64,000 bases of DNA, from contig SSNP01000173.1 of assembly GCA_006937955.1 (NCBI GenBank), positions 276,248-340,247 of the forward strand. Reading direction: 5' to 3'. Of this stretch, positions 22,901 through 37,261 are shown in pieces. Positions within the stretch are counted from its first letter, which is position 1. The number at the start of each line of letters is the position of its first letter. The translations under genes and the position numbers were made by a program. The DNA comes from Pachypanchax playfairii. Taxonomy: Eukaryota; Chordata; Actinopteri; Cyprinodontiformes; Aplocheilidae. Under the pieces are notes generated by a model. It did not search any database, had not been told where the DNA came from, and saw only the letters and a program-made list of their open reading frames with translations.

Positions 22901-25900
22901 AGGCAGAATGTCCCTCACCTCCAAAGGAATGATGGGAACTGGAGATAAGGGAACATGAAGATCTGCAGAAACCAAGAAACGTGACTTGCTGACTTACTGT
23001 GTATATTTCAGACTGGCTAATGCTAATGCTACAGTCACCCATCTTGGATTACTGATGTCAAAGTAACAATTGTTTATATGGATGTTTTTATAGATTCTAA
23101 ACCATTTATAAAACCCTTTACACAGATGATGAGAGAGACGAGATGCTAGCTAGCGCGTGTCATGTGGTAAACAAAGAAAGGACATGAAGTTAGAACATGT
23201 CTCTGCTAACACGTCACATATTCTGGGAATGGAACAAGATGCATTTTTTGAGATTCAATAAATTGTAATTCTTTACGAGTGTTTTTCAAATTGTTTAGTT
23301 AATGCAAATGTTAATTTTAAAATAATAATTTTTCTAAAGAAAAACAAACTTCATTGATGCCCTTTAAAGTACTCGGTCATGGCTGGTGGGAATTTGCTCA
23401 AATGTTTCGCTTTTTACCTTAAAAATCAGGTCTGCATTACCTGTACGACTACACTTATAACAGTTAAACAATAGATTGATGAAGGAATGACCTGATGCTT
23501 TATTTGGTTTCTGATAAATTACCCTACGATATTTGACTGTCTGCTCAGCCAGATTTAAGGGGAAGCATGCATCACTCAGACAGATGCAAACCCTAATAAG
23601 CAGGTTATCTTCAGAATGTAGAATTTCGAGTCACGTGTTAAACATCAGATTTAAAGTTTTCATTCATGTTGCTTTTGCATCCTCTTGTGACGTGATAGAA
23701 GCTGTTTTACTGCTATTTGTAGCCTGAGCATGTTAAATCTGACTCCTACATGCTGTACAACCTCTGTTCAATCACTGCACCAGTTCCTCCTCCACCCATA
23801 GTACACATTAACAATACAGATGCTAAAAATAAATCTGCGGCTCATTTTAAAAGAATCATTAATCATCGCATCCCACCTCCGAAACTCAGCTCCTGACCAC
23901 CTCTTGGTTTGAGACAGAAGAAATCAATGACGCAGTGAAAAGTTTTTTTTTATAAGAATCTTTGTCACGGCTTCTTTTCTTTACTGTTTTAAACTGATTT
24001 TGGGAGTTTTGCTCATAAATTCTTGAATATTTGGATTTTTTTCAATTTAAGTTATAAATAGCCTGCTTCAATTTTATAATAAACTTTTATTTAAAAACTT
24101 TTTTTTTTAATTATTGTGGCAGATTTTTAATAGTTTGATCTTTTGATATGTGATCAGGGATTGTGGTCATGCTAGCAGCCCTGACAGGTGCTGCTTAAAG
24201 GTACAACGTTTCATCAGAGTTGCAATGCCCCTGCTGTCAGCCACATGTTCAGTTGTTATCTTTATTTTTATTATTAAGAAGGTGAAACATGGGTGTCATT
24301 TCATGCCCACACACCAAATCTTCAAGATGTATACCATGAAATTCCTTAAAAACATTTAACAATTTGATATTTTATGTCATTTATTGTTTTTTAATTTGAG
24401 GATTTGGAGGAAATTAAGAGTCAATCTGTGAGGAAGTTTTTTTAAAAAAGCACATTTTATATTTATAGGTGTTACAAATTTCTGCCTTTGATGTGAAGTA
24501 CTAAATACTTTTCAATCAAAAGTGGTTTTGAGTCTCAGATTTCAAACTCCAAGATGTATTTTAAGTCATGTTTGATTGTCACGTTTAAGTTGAATATTTA
24601 TTATTAATGTTTGTCACATTTATTATTAGTGAACAAGTTATAGATAGTCAGTTCATGTTGCTTACCGAACTCTGGTATGTAGCATGTGACCGATATAAGT
24701 TAAATTAATGACTAATACTAATACTAATAAGTAAGTAGCAAGTAAAAGAGGACAGGTAATATATGTTTATCCTATTTAAACAAACAGAGAGGCCAGGATC
24801 TACATTCATACATGAGGTTGATGACACTGCTGATATATGTAACTTATTTTCAGTCTGTCCACGCGCTTTCTTTTTGTACTCTGTTAAAGCTTTTCTGCAT
24901 GATGGGTTTAATCAGGAGCCGAAGCTGTTGCTGTCTTCTCTGATCTGAACTGATCTTTATACTGTAATTAATGAAGGTCAGAGCTCAGCAGACATATGCT
25001 TCTCTTTTAACACAGTGCAGATGAAGCCAGCTGTGAACTCACGCACACACACACATACATTGAGTAATCCTGTTGCAAGATGAAGTACACTTCATGGACA
25101 AAATAAGAATAATTAAAAGGACGTCTGTGCTTGTAATAAAGTAGACAGCATCATGATGCTCTGCTTCTTCAGTGTGAATCTGGGTAAATCAGTTCATCTT
25201 CCCTGTTTATTTTTGTTCCTTTTAAATCACAATACACTACATTTCAATTTTGGTTAGTTTAACTAATGAAGTAAAGTGTGACCACAGGGTGATGTAAGTT
25301 AAATGTATCCTGCCACAAAGGATTTTAAAAACTGTAACATCCTCTATAAGTGGTGCGGTTGGGTTTCTCCTTTAGTGTCACTTCAGTGGCTTCCTGTAAA
25401 ATCCAGAATACAATTTAATAAAGCTTCAAACAACCAAGCTCCATCTTATATTAGGGATCTTGTTGTTCTATACGTTCCTAATGGAACATTTCATTCTCAG
25501 ACTGCAGGTCTGCAGTTCTATAAGAGGCAGAGCTTTCAGTTATCAGGCTCCTCCCTCCTGTCATTTTTAATCTGTGAGACAGATACCCTGTGCACCTTTA
25601 AGACTTGGCTTAAAATTTTCCTTTTTTGCATAATCCTGTAGTTAAGGTTAACTTAGGTTATCTGGATCTATCCCTTTAGTTATGTTGCTATAGACTCAGA
25701 CTGCCAGAGGACATACTGACCACATTTCTTCACTCTTCTTACTCTCCATGTCTGTATTTGTTATTATTGCTGCTATCAGCTCTAACTCTGTTCTTCTTTC
25801 CATAAAAATACATTTTAAAATTCTTTAAAACTGATAATATAGTTGAATTCACTTTACTGTTTATAACTGGCTTTGAATCTGATCCTGTTACGTAAATTGG

Positions 25901-28900
25901 ACTTGCAGCTTTTGTACTGCGCTTTGAGATAAATGTTGTTAATTGGTTAATTGATTAAACTGTATATTAGTATTAATGCAGAGAACGCTGCTATTATACA
26001 GAATCACTGAGTTTAGACTGTTGATTTTAATGAAAACTGTGTCCTTCTAGCATGTTTGTATTTTGGAAATTAGAGCTGCTCTAGCAGACTGAGCAACTCT
26101 CTCCTTTATGAAAAGACGGGACTTGTTTCATTCTGCTTTTTGAATCTCCACATATTTTTCATGCTGTGGCTACAAACACATATGCATTGTATGTGGTTGT
26201 AAACATGGCCATTGGGAAAAAAAATCTGTTTCATGTCAGCCAGAGAGGAAAAGAATGTAGTTTAAAATACAAGCATGTCTGATGTGGCCGCCGTTGCTAG
26301 AGCGGGTCCTCTGTCAGTGTGTGTCCCAGGACAGCTGTGGCTACAACATGTGTGTAGTTCCTCATCACCAAACATGTAACTGTGTGTGTGAATGGGTGAA
26401 TCACATACTGTAGTGTGAAGCGCTTTGGTGGTTGTAGGACCTGAGTAAAGCGCTATACAAGCACACGCTATTTACCATTTAAATTCCTTCTGGAGATTTT
26501 TGCCAAAGACGTGTAGCAGTAACAATCATCAGTCATGTGACCTCATTATCAAACTATCAGTGAGTGTACCTGCAGAAACAGGAAGCCACACCCCCTCTCT
26601 GGAGTTTTCCTGGACAGAAATGACAGTATGTAACAGCTGTACTAACCAAAATCACACAGAATTTGACTGAAGTAGTAAAGTGACAGCCATGAACATCTGA
26701 GCTATTTTAAAGTGTTTCATAGAGGAACTTTTTTAAATTATTTTATTGATAAATAAGAACTAGCTTTGATTACCAGTAAGTGTTGAAATAACCTTGGCTG
26801 AACTGTTCGGCTGAAGGATCTTTCAGTTGAGTATTTTGGGTTTGTTTTTGATTTGTTGTTGAGATTAAATGTCTCACAGCAAACTGTTGCAACTACACTT
26901 GATCCATGGAATAAACATGATGATGATGAGGGTTCACAAGGTGAGAGACTGAACTGAGGCGTTAGTCTTCTGGTCTGGGTTTAAATCTCAAATCTCTACA
27001 TGTTTTCTGCTTCTGATGGAGGATCTGAGACAATAAGTGCTGATTTTATTCTTGTTACATTTATATAAGAATATGTCATAAGTATAAGACAGTAGTAATT
27101 TTCTTACTACTATTTTAAGTTATCAGGTGTAGATTGATCAAAATGTCTCACAATAAATCAAGGTAAAAATTGTTTCCTATTTTTTAAAGAGGCCATTTCA
27201 TACACATTTCATGACGTTGTGGTTATTTCTTAAGTATTAACCAGTAATATGAAACATTTTATATCTAAAAAAACGTCAGGAAACACTGATTAACAGACCT
27301 TTCAATCTGTCTGCATTAAAATTCGGGTGGTTCCGGCTCCTTCCATCAGGCTGCTTCGTCAGCAGCTCGTTCATATTCATTGTTCGAATTTGCTGGACTC
27401 TGATTGGCTAAAAAACTAGCCTATGAGAGCAAAGAATACTGTTTCCTATTCCGCTGTGCATGGCAACGTCAGACGTCGTGTCTTCCTGTTTGCTACGTTA
27501 TGCTAACAGCTTTTAGCCAGCAGCATGCTAGGCGTGGTTTCAATTGTGGGAGCTGATGAATACTAACAAACAAAGGAGTTGTGATGAAACAGATACAGGT
27601 CTTTCAGACTCGGGAGAACTCGGGTGTTATCACCACCTGCGTAGTTTGAGAGATTAAAACTAAAAGAGAAGTTGTTGACCTGTTTTCACCCACTATGAAG
27701 GTAAGAACACCTGTGGAGCTAAAATATTCAACAGAAACCTCAGAAAAACTCTTTTTAATGGAAGAACCTCTTTAAACTCTTACCTTGACTCATGATAGTT
27801 TTGAGAACGAGAACAAATTTCCTGTCTTCTGGTGAGTTTGAGTCTATTTTCAGTCCAAATCTACCAAAACCTTTTTTTTTTTNATTATTATTAGACAGCC
27901 ATCAAATAATAAATCTGGAAATATAAATACAAAAACAAGATACTGTTAATTGGAAATTACTCACTGTTAACAGTAGAACAAGCTAAACTAAAATATTCTT
28001 GTCGTGAAATAATTATCTAATGACTGCAGCTGTTAAACTTTGTTTACAAAGTTGTTTTGAAAAGAAAAAAAAAACACATTTTTTTTTGCAAAATGTGTGA
28101 GAACATTAAAGTTCCCGTCTCTTCTGAGCTCATTCTTTCAGCTTGGGTGAACATGCTGCATCATGTGTATAAGTAGACCCGCTTTAATTTGTCATAGCGT
28201 GCACAGCAGCCTAGTTCAGCTTTTTGACCACCAATCAACACTTTTCCAGGCCTCTCTTCACTTTCCACTTCCTCTGCCTTTTCTCTGGTCTAATCATGAG
28301 CTTACAGCCGCTATAAGCTCTCTCCTCTCAGCTGTGTGTGTGTGTGTGAGTGTGTATGCTGGCTTTCTCTGCTATACAGCGGGAAAGACTTACCTGTTTC
28401 TGACCAGCTCGGAGGAACCCGCTAATGAGAAGCTAGAAGCTGAGGTTCATTGAAGGGGCCACTGCTGAGGAGGAAGACGAGTGGCTTTCTCTTCTCATGT
28501 GGGAGGACCCTTAATAGCTCGGTCAATCTTTCTGCAGCCGCACTCAAAGCTCAGATCTTACTGTATCCTGCCTCGTGCTGTTTGTATGATCTTTTTAAGA
28601 TTGCATGAAACAGTATGTCAGCACTCTTCACTCAGGATGGGATGAAGCAGCTTCTCTCAGCAAAATAAAAATAAGATGTGATGTGCAGCCACATGTGAGG
28701 AAAGGTTTGGATTTTGCTTTCGGGATCAACACATGAAACAATTATAGTCCTCATAAGACATTAATTGAATTGATTTCAAAGTAAAATAGTGAAGAGATGT
28801 CTCATGTCATCGCTGGCATTTTTAAACTGACATCAAACGGCTAAAGCAGATACACCTTCGCCTTACAGCAGCTCATTAGTTTTAAGTGCGTGAAACATCT

Positions 28901-31900
28901 CAAAAATGTTCACCTCTGGCCTGCGAGTTGAAAAGTAGCAAAATTGAAGCCCAAATCTGGACATGAAAGGACACGACGTCTTGTCCTCAGTGGGAAACAT
29001 GCAGCATAGAACTGTCTGGTGTGTTTCCACATTCCCGTCTTGACAGAGACCGATGGGTTGTCTGTTTCTTTCTTATCGGAGCTGCTGCAGCTCCACGGCG
29101 TCTTGCTGCAGGCCTTCACAGACGTTTTCTCATTCACTCATGTAGACTTACTTACACTCACAACTCATACTGAATTATATACATTTTACCAACAAATAAT
29201 TTTTTAAGATGTTTCCTAAATCACAAATGTATCATTTTAAGTTTTTCTCCATGGCTGTGTGTTTTAACTGACTGCAGTTTTCACTTTTTTCTTCTTCTTC
29301 TTCTGGAACCCTGTACGTTCCCTGTATAAATCATTATGACACTTTTCCTGCTATAGGTTTCCTTTTGTTTGATTGTTTCTGTTCTCCGGCTCTGAAAGCT
29401 GCAGCTGATGAGCTCACTCTTCATTTGACTGTGTCGTCTCCTATAGTTTCCCTCCCCTGATTCTTTGTCTCGTTTTCCCCCTGTGGATTTAGAAGCAAAG
29501 CAAAAAAAAACTCACAGCATCAGAGAGCTCAGCTGCAACATGAGCTGCTTTTTTTTTTAATGAAGTCATAACGCGCTGTGGTTTCTGATTTACATACTTT
29601 CATTTCTGGTGGAGACCCGGGGTTATATTTTATTAAGTGGACCTATGAGTGTTGTTGAGTTTTGTTTATGTGTTTTATCGTTTTCTGCATGATTAAATTT
29701 CCATATTCTACTTTAAATGTTTCTTTTTTCAATCAACTTTTTATTCTCTCTTATATTTTTCTTTATTCTGGCTTTTGCAGTTAAAGCCACCTCCTCTAAA
29801 TCCTCACTTTCTTCTTCCTTACAGTGTTGTTGCATGAGGAGGTGGTCCAGCTTCAAGAGGAGGTCCACCTGTTGAGGCAGATGAAGGACATGTTGAGTAA
29901 AGACCTGGAGGAGACCCAAGGAGGCTGCTCCGCCAATCTGCTCTCTGCCACTGAGCTCCGTGTGCAGCTGGGCGACAAGGAGAAGGAGCTGGACCGAGCC
30001 AAGGAGGTTTTACAAGGTCGGGAGTTAACACTTTGTCTCATTTCATCCTGCACACACACGTTTGTTTCCAGCTGCTTCACACAGAGCAGATTCAGCTGTT
30101 GATGCTCTCAGTTGTTTCGCTTCCAAAAGCTGCATCAAGAGTAAATGTATGAGAAAAAAAAATCCAATCAGATATTTCAACTTGCCATAAAAGTAGATTT
30201 CAAATTGTCTTTTGTTTTAGTGTCTTTAAATCCGTCTTTCCTTTTAAATTTCAGTGAATTTCCATACTTGTTTTCATTTCTTTTCCTAAATCTAAAAGCA
30301 ATGTTCATGTTTTACATGTAACACCATGATTTACAGTGGGGCAAAAAAGTATTTAGTCAGCCACCAATTGTGTAAGTTCTCCCACTTAAAAAGATCAGAG
30401 AGGCCTGTAATTTTCATCATAGGTATACCTCAACTATGAGAGACAAAATGAGGAAAAAAAATCCAGAAAATCTCATTGTCTGATTTTTAAAGAATTTATT
30501 TGCAAATTATGGTGGAAAATAAGTATTTGGTCAATAACAAAAGTTAATCTCAGTACTTTGTTATATAGCCTTTGTTGGCAATGACAGAGGTCAAACGTTT
30601 TCTGTAAGTCTTCACAAGGTTTTCACACACTGTTGCTGGTATTTTGGCCCATTCCTCCATGCAGATCTCCTCTAGAGCAGTGATGTTTTGGGGCTGACGC
30701 TGGGCAACACGGACTTTCAACTCCCTCCAGAGATTTTCTATGGGGTTGAGATCTGGAGACTGGCTAGGCCCCTCCAGGACCTTGAAATGCTTCTTACGAA
30801 GCCACTCCTTCGTTGCCCGGGCGGTGTGTTTGGGATCATTGTCATGCTGAAAGACCCAGCCACGTCTCATTTTCAATGCCCTTGCTGATGGAAGGAGGTT
30901 TTCACTCAAAATCTTACGATACATGGCCCCATTCATTCTTTCCTTTACACGGATCAGTCGTCCTGGTCCCCTTGCAGAAAAACAGCCCCAAAGCATGATG
31001 TTTCCACCCCCATGCTTTACAGTAGGTATGGTGTTCTTTGGATCCAACTCAGCATTCTTTCCCCTCCAAACACGACAAGTTGAGTTTCTACCAAAAAGTT
31101 CTATTTTGGTTTCATCTGACCATATGATGTTCTCCCAATCCTCTTCTGGATCATCCAAATGCTCTCTAGCAAACCGCAGACGGGCCTGGACGTGTCCTGG
31201 CTTCAGCAGGGGGACACGTCTGGCACTGCAGGATTTGAGTCCCTGGCGGCGTAGTGTGTTACTGATGGTAGCCTTTGTTACTTTGGTCCCAGCTCTCTGC
31301 AGGTCATTCACTAGGTCCCTCCGTGTGGTTCTGGGATTTTTGCTCACCGTTCTTGTGATCATTTTGACCCCACGGGGTGAGATCTTGCGTGGAGCCCCAG
31401 ATCGAGGGAGATTATCAGTGGTCTTGTATGTCTTCCATTTTCTAATAATTGCTCCCACAGTTGATTTCTTCACACCAAGCTGCTTACCTATTGCAGATTC
31501 AGTCTTCCCAGCCTGGTGAAGGTCTACAATTTTGTTTCTGGTGTCCTTTGACAGCTCTTTGGTCTTGGCCATAGTGGAGTTTGGAGCGTGACTGTTTGAG
31601 GTTGTGGACAGGTGTCTTTTATACTGATAACGAGTTCACACAGGTGCCATTAATACAGGTAACGAGTGGAGGACCGAGGAGCCTCTTAAAGAAGTTACAG
31701 GTCTGTGAAAGCCAGAAATCTTACTTGTTTGTAGGTGACCAAATACTTATTTTCCACCATAATTTGCAAATAAATTCTTTAAAAATCAGACAATGTGATT
31801 TTCTGGATTTTTTTTCCTCATTTTGTCTCTCATAGTTGAGGTATACCTATGATGAAAATTACAGGCCTCTCTGATCTTTTTAAGTGGGAGAACTTACACA

Positions 31901-34900
31901 ATTGGTGGCTGACTAAATACTTTTTTGCCCCACTGTATTTAAAATATTTTGTGTTTCACTGAAGTTTGATCTTCTGTATAAACAAGAACAACCGAATGAC
32001 TCATTAATGGGAACTGCTATTAGCTAAATGAATGCTAAGTGGTCAAATCGCATTGCTTAATTATTTACTTGATTAGATTATAATCCTTGTTCTAATCCTT
32101 ATTTTAAAACGTATCTGGTTCTTAGAGCAGGGCGTCGCCCTTGGTGAGCAGCCAAGTCATTTTCAGCTGAACCTCAGACTTTATTGACTTCATAAAACAC
32201 AAAGATTTACTCATAAACAATAATGTTTGCATAGTTTTCATGCTTTGGGTTTTTAAGTTATGACCCATCAGCTCCAGTCCTGGTGTCTCTTTTGCATGTT
32301 TTCCTGTGGATTCAGAAGGTAAAAAGCACTGCATCATAATGATTTGGGCTTTTTTTTTTCAAAAATAAATTCAAATAAAAATTGGTTCTACAGTACATTT
32401 AATTACTTTGCAACAACGAACAAACAAATAAATAATGCCGTAAAATAAAAGATGTTTCTGTTTGTTGTTTCTCTCCCCGAGGCTGTTAACTGTCACTAGC
32501 TGTTGCAAAACAGGTTTAAGCATTCTGAGTCAAATCTAGAGAAGGTGATCTCTGACAGGAGGAATGCACCTGGAGTGACACATGTCCTAAGTTATGGAAT
32601 TGCTACTGTCTCTGCCTGCAGATCCCCACCAGTTGCATCACTTCTGCTGAGCGTAGATCTGATCTTGTGTTGTTCTTTCAGAGGACGAGTCCCTACACGT
32701 CAAGTGAAAATAGCTTTTCAGATGAATAAATATGTCCTGCTGTGCCACTTGTGTTTTCTGATGATCCCCTCTTATTCTGAGAGATATTTGTGAGTTTAAA
32801 AGAAAAGAAAATGGAAAAAAAATGTTTAGACCTCGTCCTCAAAGGAGGACATGGCGTCATCTAGTGGTGATCAGCTGGAATTATAAAACTTGTAGACATT
32901 TTACTGGCCTTTGACTCTTGAACAGTGAAGATTTGTTGTTTTAGTGTCAACATCTGTTTGTTGCAGCCATGAAAGCTGACCGAAAGAGACTAAAAGTGGA
33001 GAAATCGGAGCTGTCGAGTCAGATGCAGCAGCTGTATGCGACACTAGACAACAGAGAGGAGCAGCTTCGAGAATTCATACGCAACTATGACCAACACAAA
33101 AAGGTAACACTAATCCAGCTGTTCCATTCTTCCCCCTTTTTTGTTCCAGTTTTCATGTAGTGTTGCTGCTGATGGGACATATTTTTACTCATTTATTTCT
33201 TTTGTTTTTAAATTTTTATTTTGGGTTTTAAACAGCGAAAAGGAAGTTCCATGTTTTCATTTTGATGACTAGGACACCATAAGATTACAGGAAACCATCA
33301 AATATATGTTCTGGTTTTTAAAATTTCAAAGAATTTAGAGGAATTTTGTAGAAATATTATGAACAATTAATTGTATCTGTTCATAGTGGCACATTTTTTT
33401 TACCACATCTCAGGTGTCCCAGCAGACTTATTGTTTTCCAAGCTTGCAAGAACATGATCACAGAGTCCAAGACAAATATTTGTGTTCTGCAGAAGTAAAA
33501 TGTTTATAAAACATTGTTTGCACGGGCTGCTATGAATTATTTTAGATTTTTTTTTTTTTTTCGGACAGCAGAAATCTACTTTGGAATTGGCCTCACTATG
33601 ACTAGCTGTTAACTCATTTTCTCCAATCTGAGGCCATTCAAGCACTAACAGGTAAACTAAATGTACCAAATATTTCCTAAGAGACTCACTTCAAAAGACC
33701 TGAAATATCACTTTAAAATATGTCGAGGTACTTATAACCAGTGGCGGCTGGTGTCATTTTATCCAGGGGGGCTATGGCTCACAAAATAATCATAAAAAAA
33801 TAGCTTTTCCCAAATTTGTTTTCCCAAGCATGGCTAACCGCATAGCATTTTGCATGTGGATCCCAGTTTGTTCATGCTTCTTTGCTTTTTCTGAAAAGTG
33901 CTTTAAATCAGTCATACCTGTCTGAATCCAAGCTGGGTCTGATCCTGCCATTTGAAAAAGGAGGCAGGGAAAGCAGAATAAAGCATTAGCTTCATTACAT
34001 CCAGTTAGCCAAGCCTTTTTCTCGAACCAGGTCCTTGAAAAAGATCGAGTATACTCTCGTCCTCTGTCTTTGGACTGCTGGCGAATAGTGATGTCCGGCT
34101 GATCAGGGCCAAGCTGCTTCACCTCAAGCTTCTCTTGAAATGTTCTCCTCTCAAATGAAAATTTTTTAAGCGACTTCACAGAATTGTTTAATTTCGCCGT
34201 CTCCATTTTGCTTCGTTCTCCTTTGTTCGTCTCCATCTCCCGCACAAACTCGAAATCACTCCACTGCGCCTTGTGACCGACGGTGACAGTGACATCACGT
34301 GTAAATCCAGCTGCACTCAGCACTCAGCTTTGGGCGCAGGCTGGCCACGCCTGAGAAGCTCCTATCTGTTTGTATTGAAGAGACACAACTGCACATGTCC
34401 AACTTAAAGCGAGAGTCTGTGAGCAAAGATTTCTGCGCCCTGAGGAGGAAACACGTGACCAATAACCGTAGGCTCTGACCATAGACAGCATGGATGAATA
34501 AAATAACTTTAAACACACAAACTATGTAATATATATCCTATTTATATCAGAAAAATATACCCGTATATTTTGAAGTATTTTATTAGCATTTTTTTTTTTT
34601 TTTTGTGGAGAGTGGCAAGTGGTGGGGCGGCGCCCTAGCGCCCTCTATTGGCCGGCCGCCACTGCTTATAACCCAGTCTAATACACCAAACGAAGTACAT
34701 GTCCCTTTCTGATGTAAATATTAGGACATCGTGTAGCTGTGATGTGCATCTTGTTGGGTATTTGGAGCTTAATTAGTATGGACTCTGTGTGCGGTCCCTG
34801 CAGGAGAGTGAGGATGCAGTAAAAACGCTGGCGAAGGAGAAGGACTTGCTTGAAAGGGAGAAGTGGGACCTGAGGAGGCAAACCAAAGAAGCCACGGAGC

Positions 34901-37215
34901 AGGCCGGCATCCTCCGCTCTCAGATCGACATGAAGGAGAACAGGATTAAAGAGCTGGAGGCTGAACTCACCATGGTGAGTCAGACACACTCACGGCTTTG
35001 CTGACTTCATTCATGAACAACACTGTCACCTAAACATTATGATTAGCAGTGTGACGGGAATCAAAAGGCAGAGTGGGTTCTGTTAGGGAGTTTGTCGACT
35101 CCTCCTATAGTCACTGTTCTGCTGTCCTCACTTTGATTCACACATCAAGCTGCATCACAGGTCACATTTGTTGGGACGTCATGACTATCGAAATATTCCG
35201 TCTGCTTCCATTCTCAGGTTTTCTCTCCTAACTGATGTCCACTGACACAGTTAATTACCACCTGACATCAACTCGTTGATAATCGCTGCACTTTATCGCC
35301 ACTTAAGCTCAAATAAACTAAAAATGAATCCTTTCAGTTTTCAAGTTAGATTTTTTTTTATGTCAGATCTTTAACATTTAAAAAAATGTACCAGTTTTAG
35401 AAACGATTCAACTTGAAATGAAGTGACGAATTTAAAAAGAAGCTGATTTTCTGTGTTTCCCAGGCAAAGCAGTCTCTTGCCACTCTGACGAAAGACGTGC
35501 CGAAGCGCCACTCTCTGGTCGTGTCGACGGAGCCGGTGGTAAACGGAAGTCAGGAGTGGGTGATGCAAGCCGACCTGCCGCTCACCGCCGCCATCCGCCA
35601 GAGCCAGCAGACCCTCTACCACGGACACACCATGGACAGACAGGGTAGGCGTCCTCCTCCGCTCTGCCTCGCAGCTTTAACAGCCTCAGCTTACTAACAG
35701 AGGGTCTCCCAGAGGTTTCTCATACTAACGCTGGGGAATTTTCAATGTGTGTGAATGTGTGTGTTCAGCTGTGGTCAGGATCAGCCCCTGCCACACTCGT
35801 CAGCCCTCTGTCATCTCTGATGCCTCTGCTGCTGATGGGGACCGCTCATCCACGCCGAGTGACATCAACTCTCCTCGTCATCGGACTCACTCCCTCTGTA
35901 ATGTAAGCGCTGCCTGACCCCTGCCTGCGATCCTCTGTATGACCCCTTACTTACAGTTTCCACTATTATTCTGCTTTTTTCTTCCGTCTGATGGGTCATG
36001 TCTGCCTGCTCGATGGTGGTGGAGCTACTTTTAAAAGAATATCTGTTTGTCTTTTATCTGATTTTATTCAAATTTACAGGCGTCTGACTCTTCCATCAGA
36101 TAGGATGTTGTTTCCAGCAAAACTGGGTCACAATTCAGGGAAATTCAGGTTTATGATATCACAATAAAAGTTTCAAAACCCTGATACGATAAGAAAATAC
36201 AATCTCAGACACTTAAGTGCCGCTCAGTGAAAATAAATCGTTCCAACATTTTGCTGGTTTTTGATGCAAACAGGAAATTGGTTGAAGACCAGGTGAGAGA
36301 CAATAAATAAAATGTTAATGCTTTTAAAATAAGTGTTTATCAGAACTCATTTGTCGAGACTAAGACAAAACTGATGTCTCATTTTTCAGGGTTTGTCTTT
36401 GTAATTCCTGTAATTCCTCACCGCATCGCAGCGCCACAAAAAAATACTTCTTATTCTTCTTAGAAACATCAGCTTGTGTTTTAATTAACTTTAATTTAGC
36501 ATTATATTTTTAATTAACTGGGTTAGCTTAGCTTTGGATTCGTCGGGAAGAGTAAAATCAGTGTATCAGCTCCTCTAAATTTATTAAATACAGTTTGATG
36601 TTTGATGAACAGTCAAGATGTGAAAACAGATTGTACTACTGTGCTCATACTACTACTACTAGACAGTTCATTCCAATCAAAACCAGTCCATTAGTAGCTC
36701 AATCCAATTTATTAACTCTGCCTGATATGTTCAATTAAAGTCTGAAAAATATTTATTTTTAGATACTAATAATCATTTTTGCAACTGAATCGTGTATTTT
36801 ATCATTTAATTAAATAGTAACATGACAAGAATAGTAAAAGTGGGACTTACCACCTGTAGTACTTAGATCCAGCAAGCAGAAGACATGTAAAGGATTTTAA
36901 ATTGCCTGTTTTTGAACGTACTAATCCTACTGAAGCGACGTTACAGGAATAATGTCCAAATATATTAAATTAGGACACATCTATTTAGGTTTGAAACCTT
37001 CGACTGATCAGGACTCTTTATTCTCTGTGTCTCCTCCCAGTCTATGGAGGACCTTGAGGACCAGAAGCGTAAGAAGAAGAAGGAGAAGATGACGCTGGGA
37101 TCCTTATCACGGGTGTTCACTCGAGGGAAGCAGCGCAAGTCACTGGACCCTGGCTTGTTTGATGGTACAGCCACCCCTGATTATTACATAGAGGAGGATG
37201 CCGACTGGTGAAGCT

Positions 37216-37261
<46 letters not shown>

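Noticed and set aside
24187..24215. TTAAAGGTACAACG as a TTAA-element end
   Set aside because: No inverted partner was found within 2 kb.
28163..28453. 96-codon frame in a GC-richer part of a kazrin intron
   Set aside because: No splice-site pair or recognisable peptide; contains a TG microsatellite.
30923..31519. 198-codon plus-strand frame
   Set aside because: It is the antisense shadow of the Tc1 transposase, with no family match.
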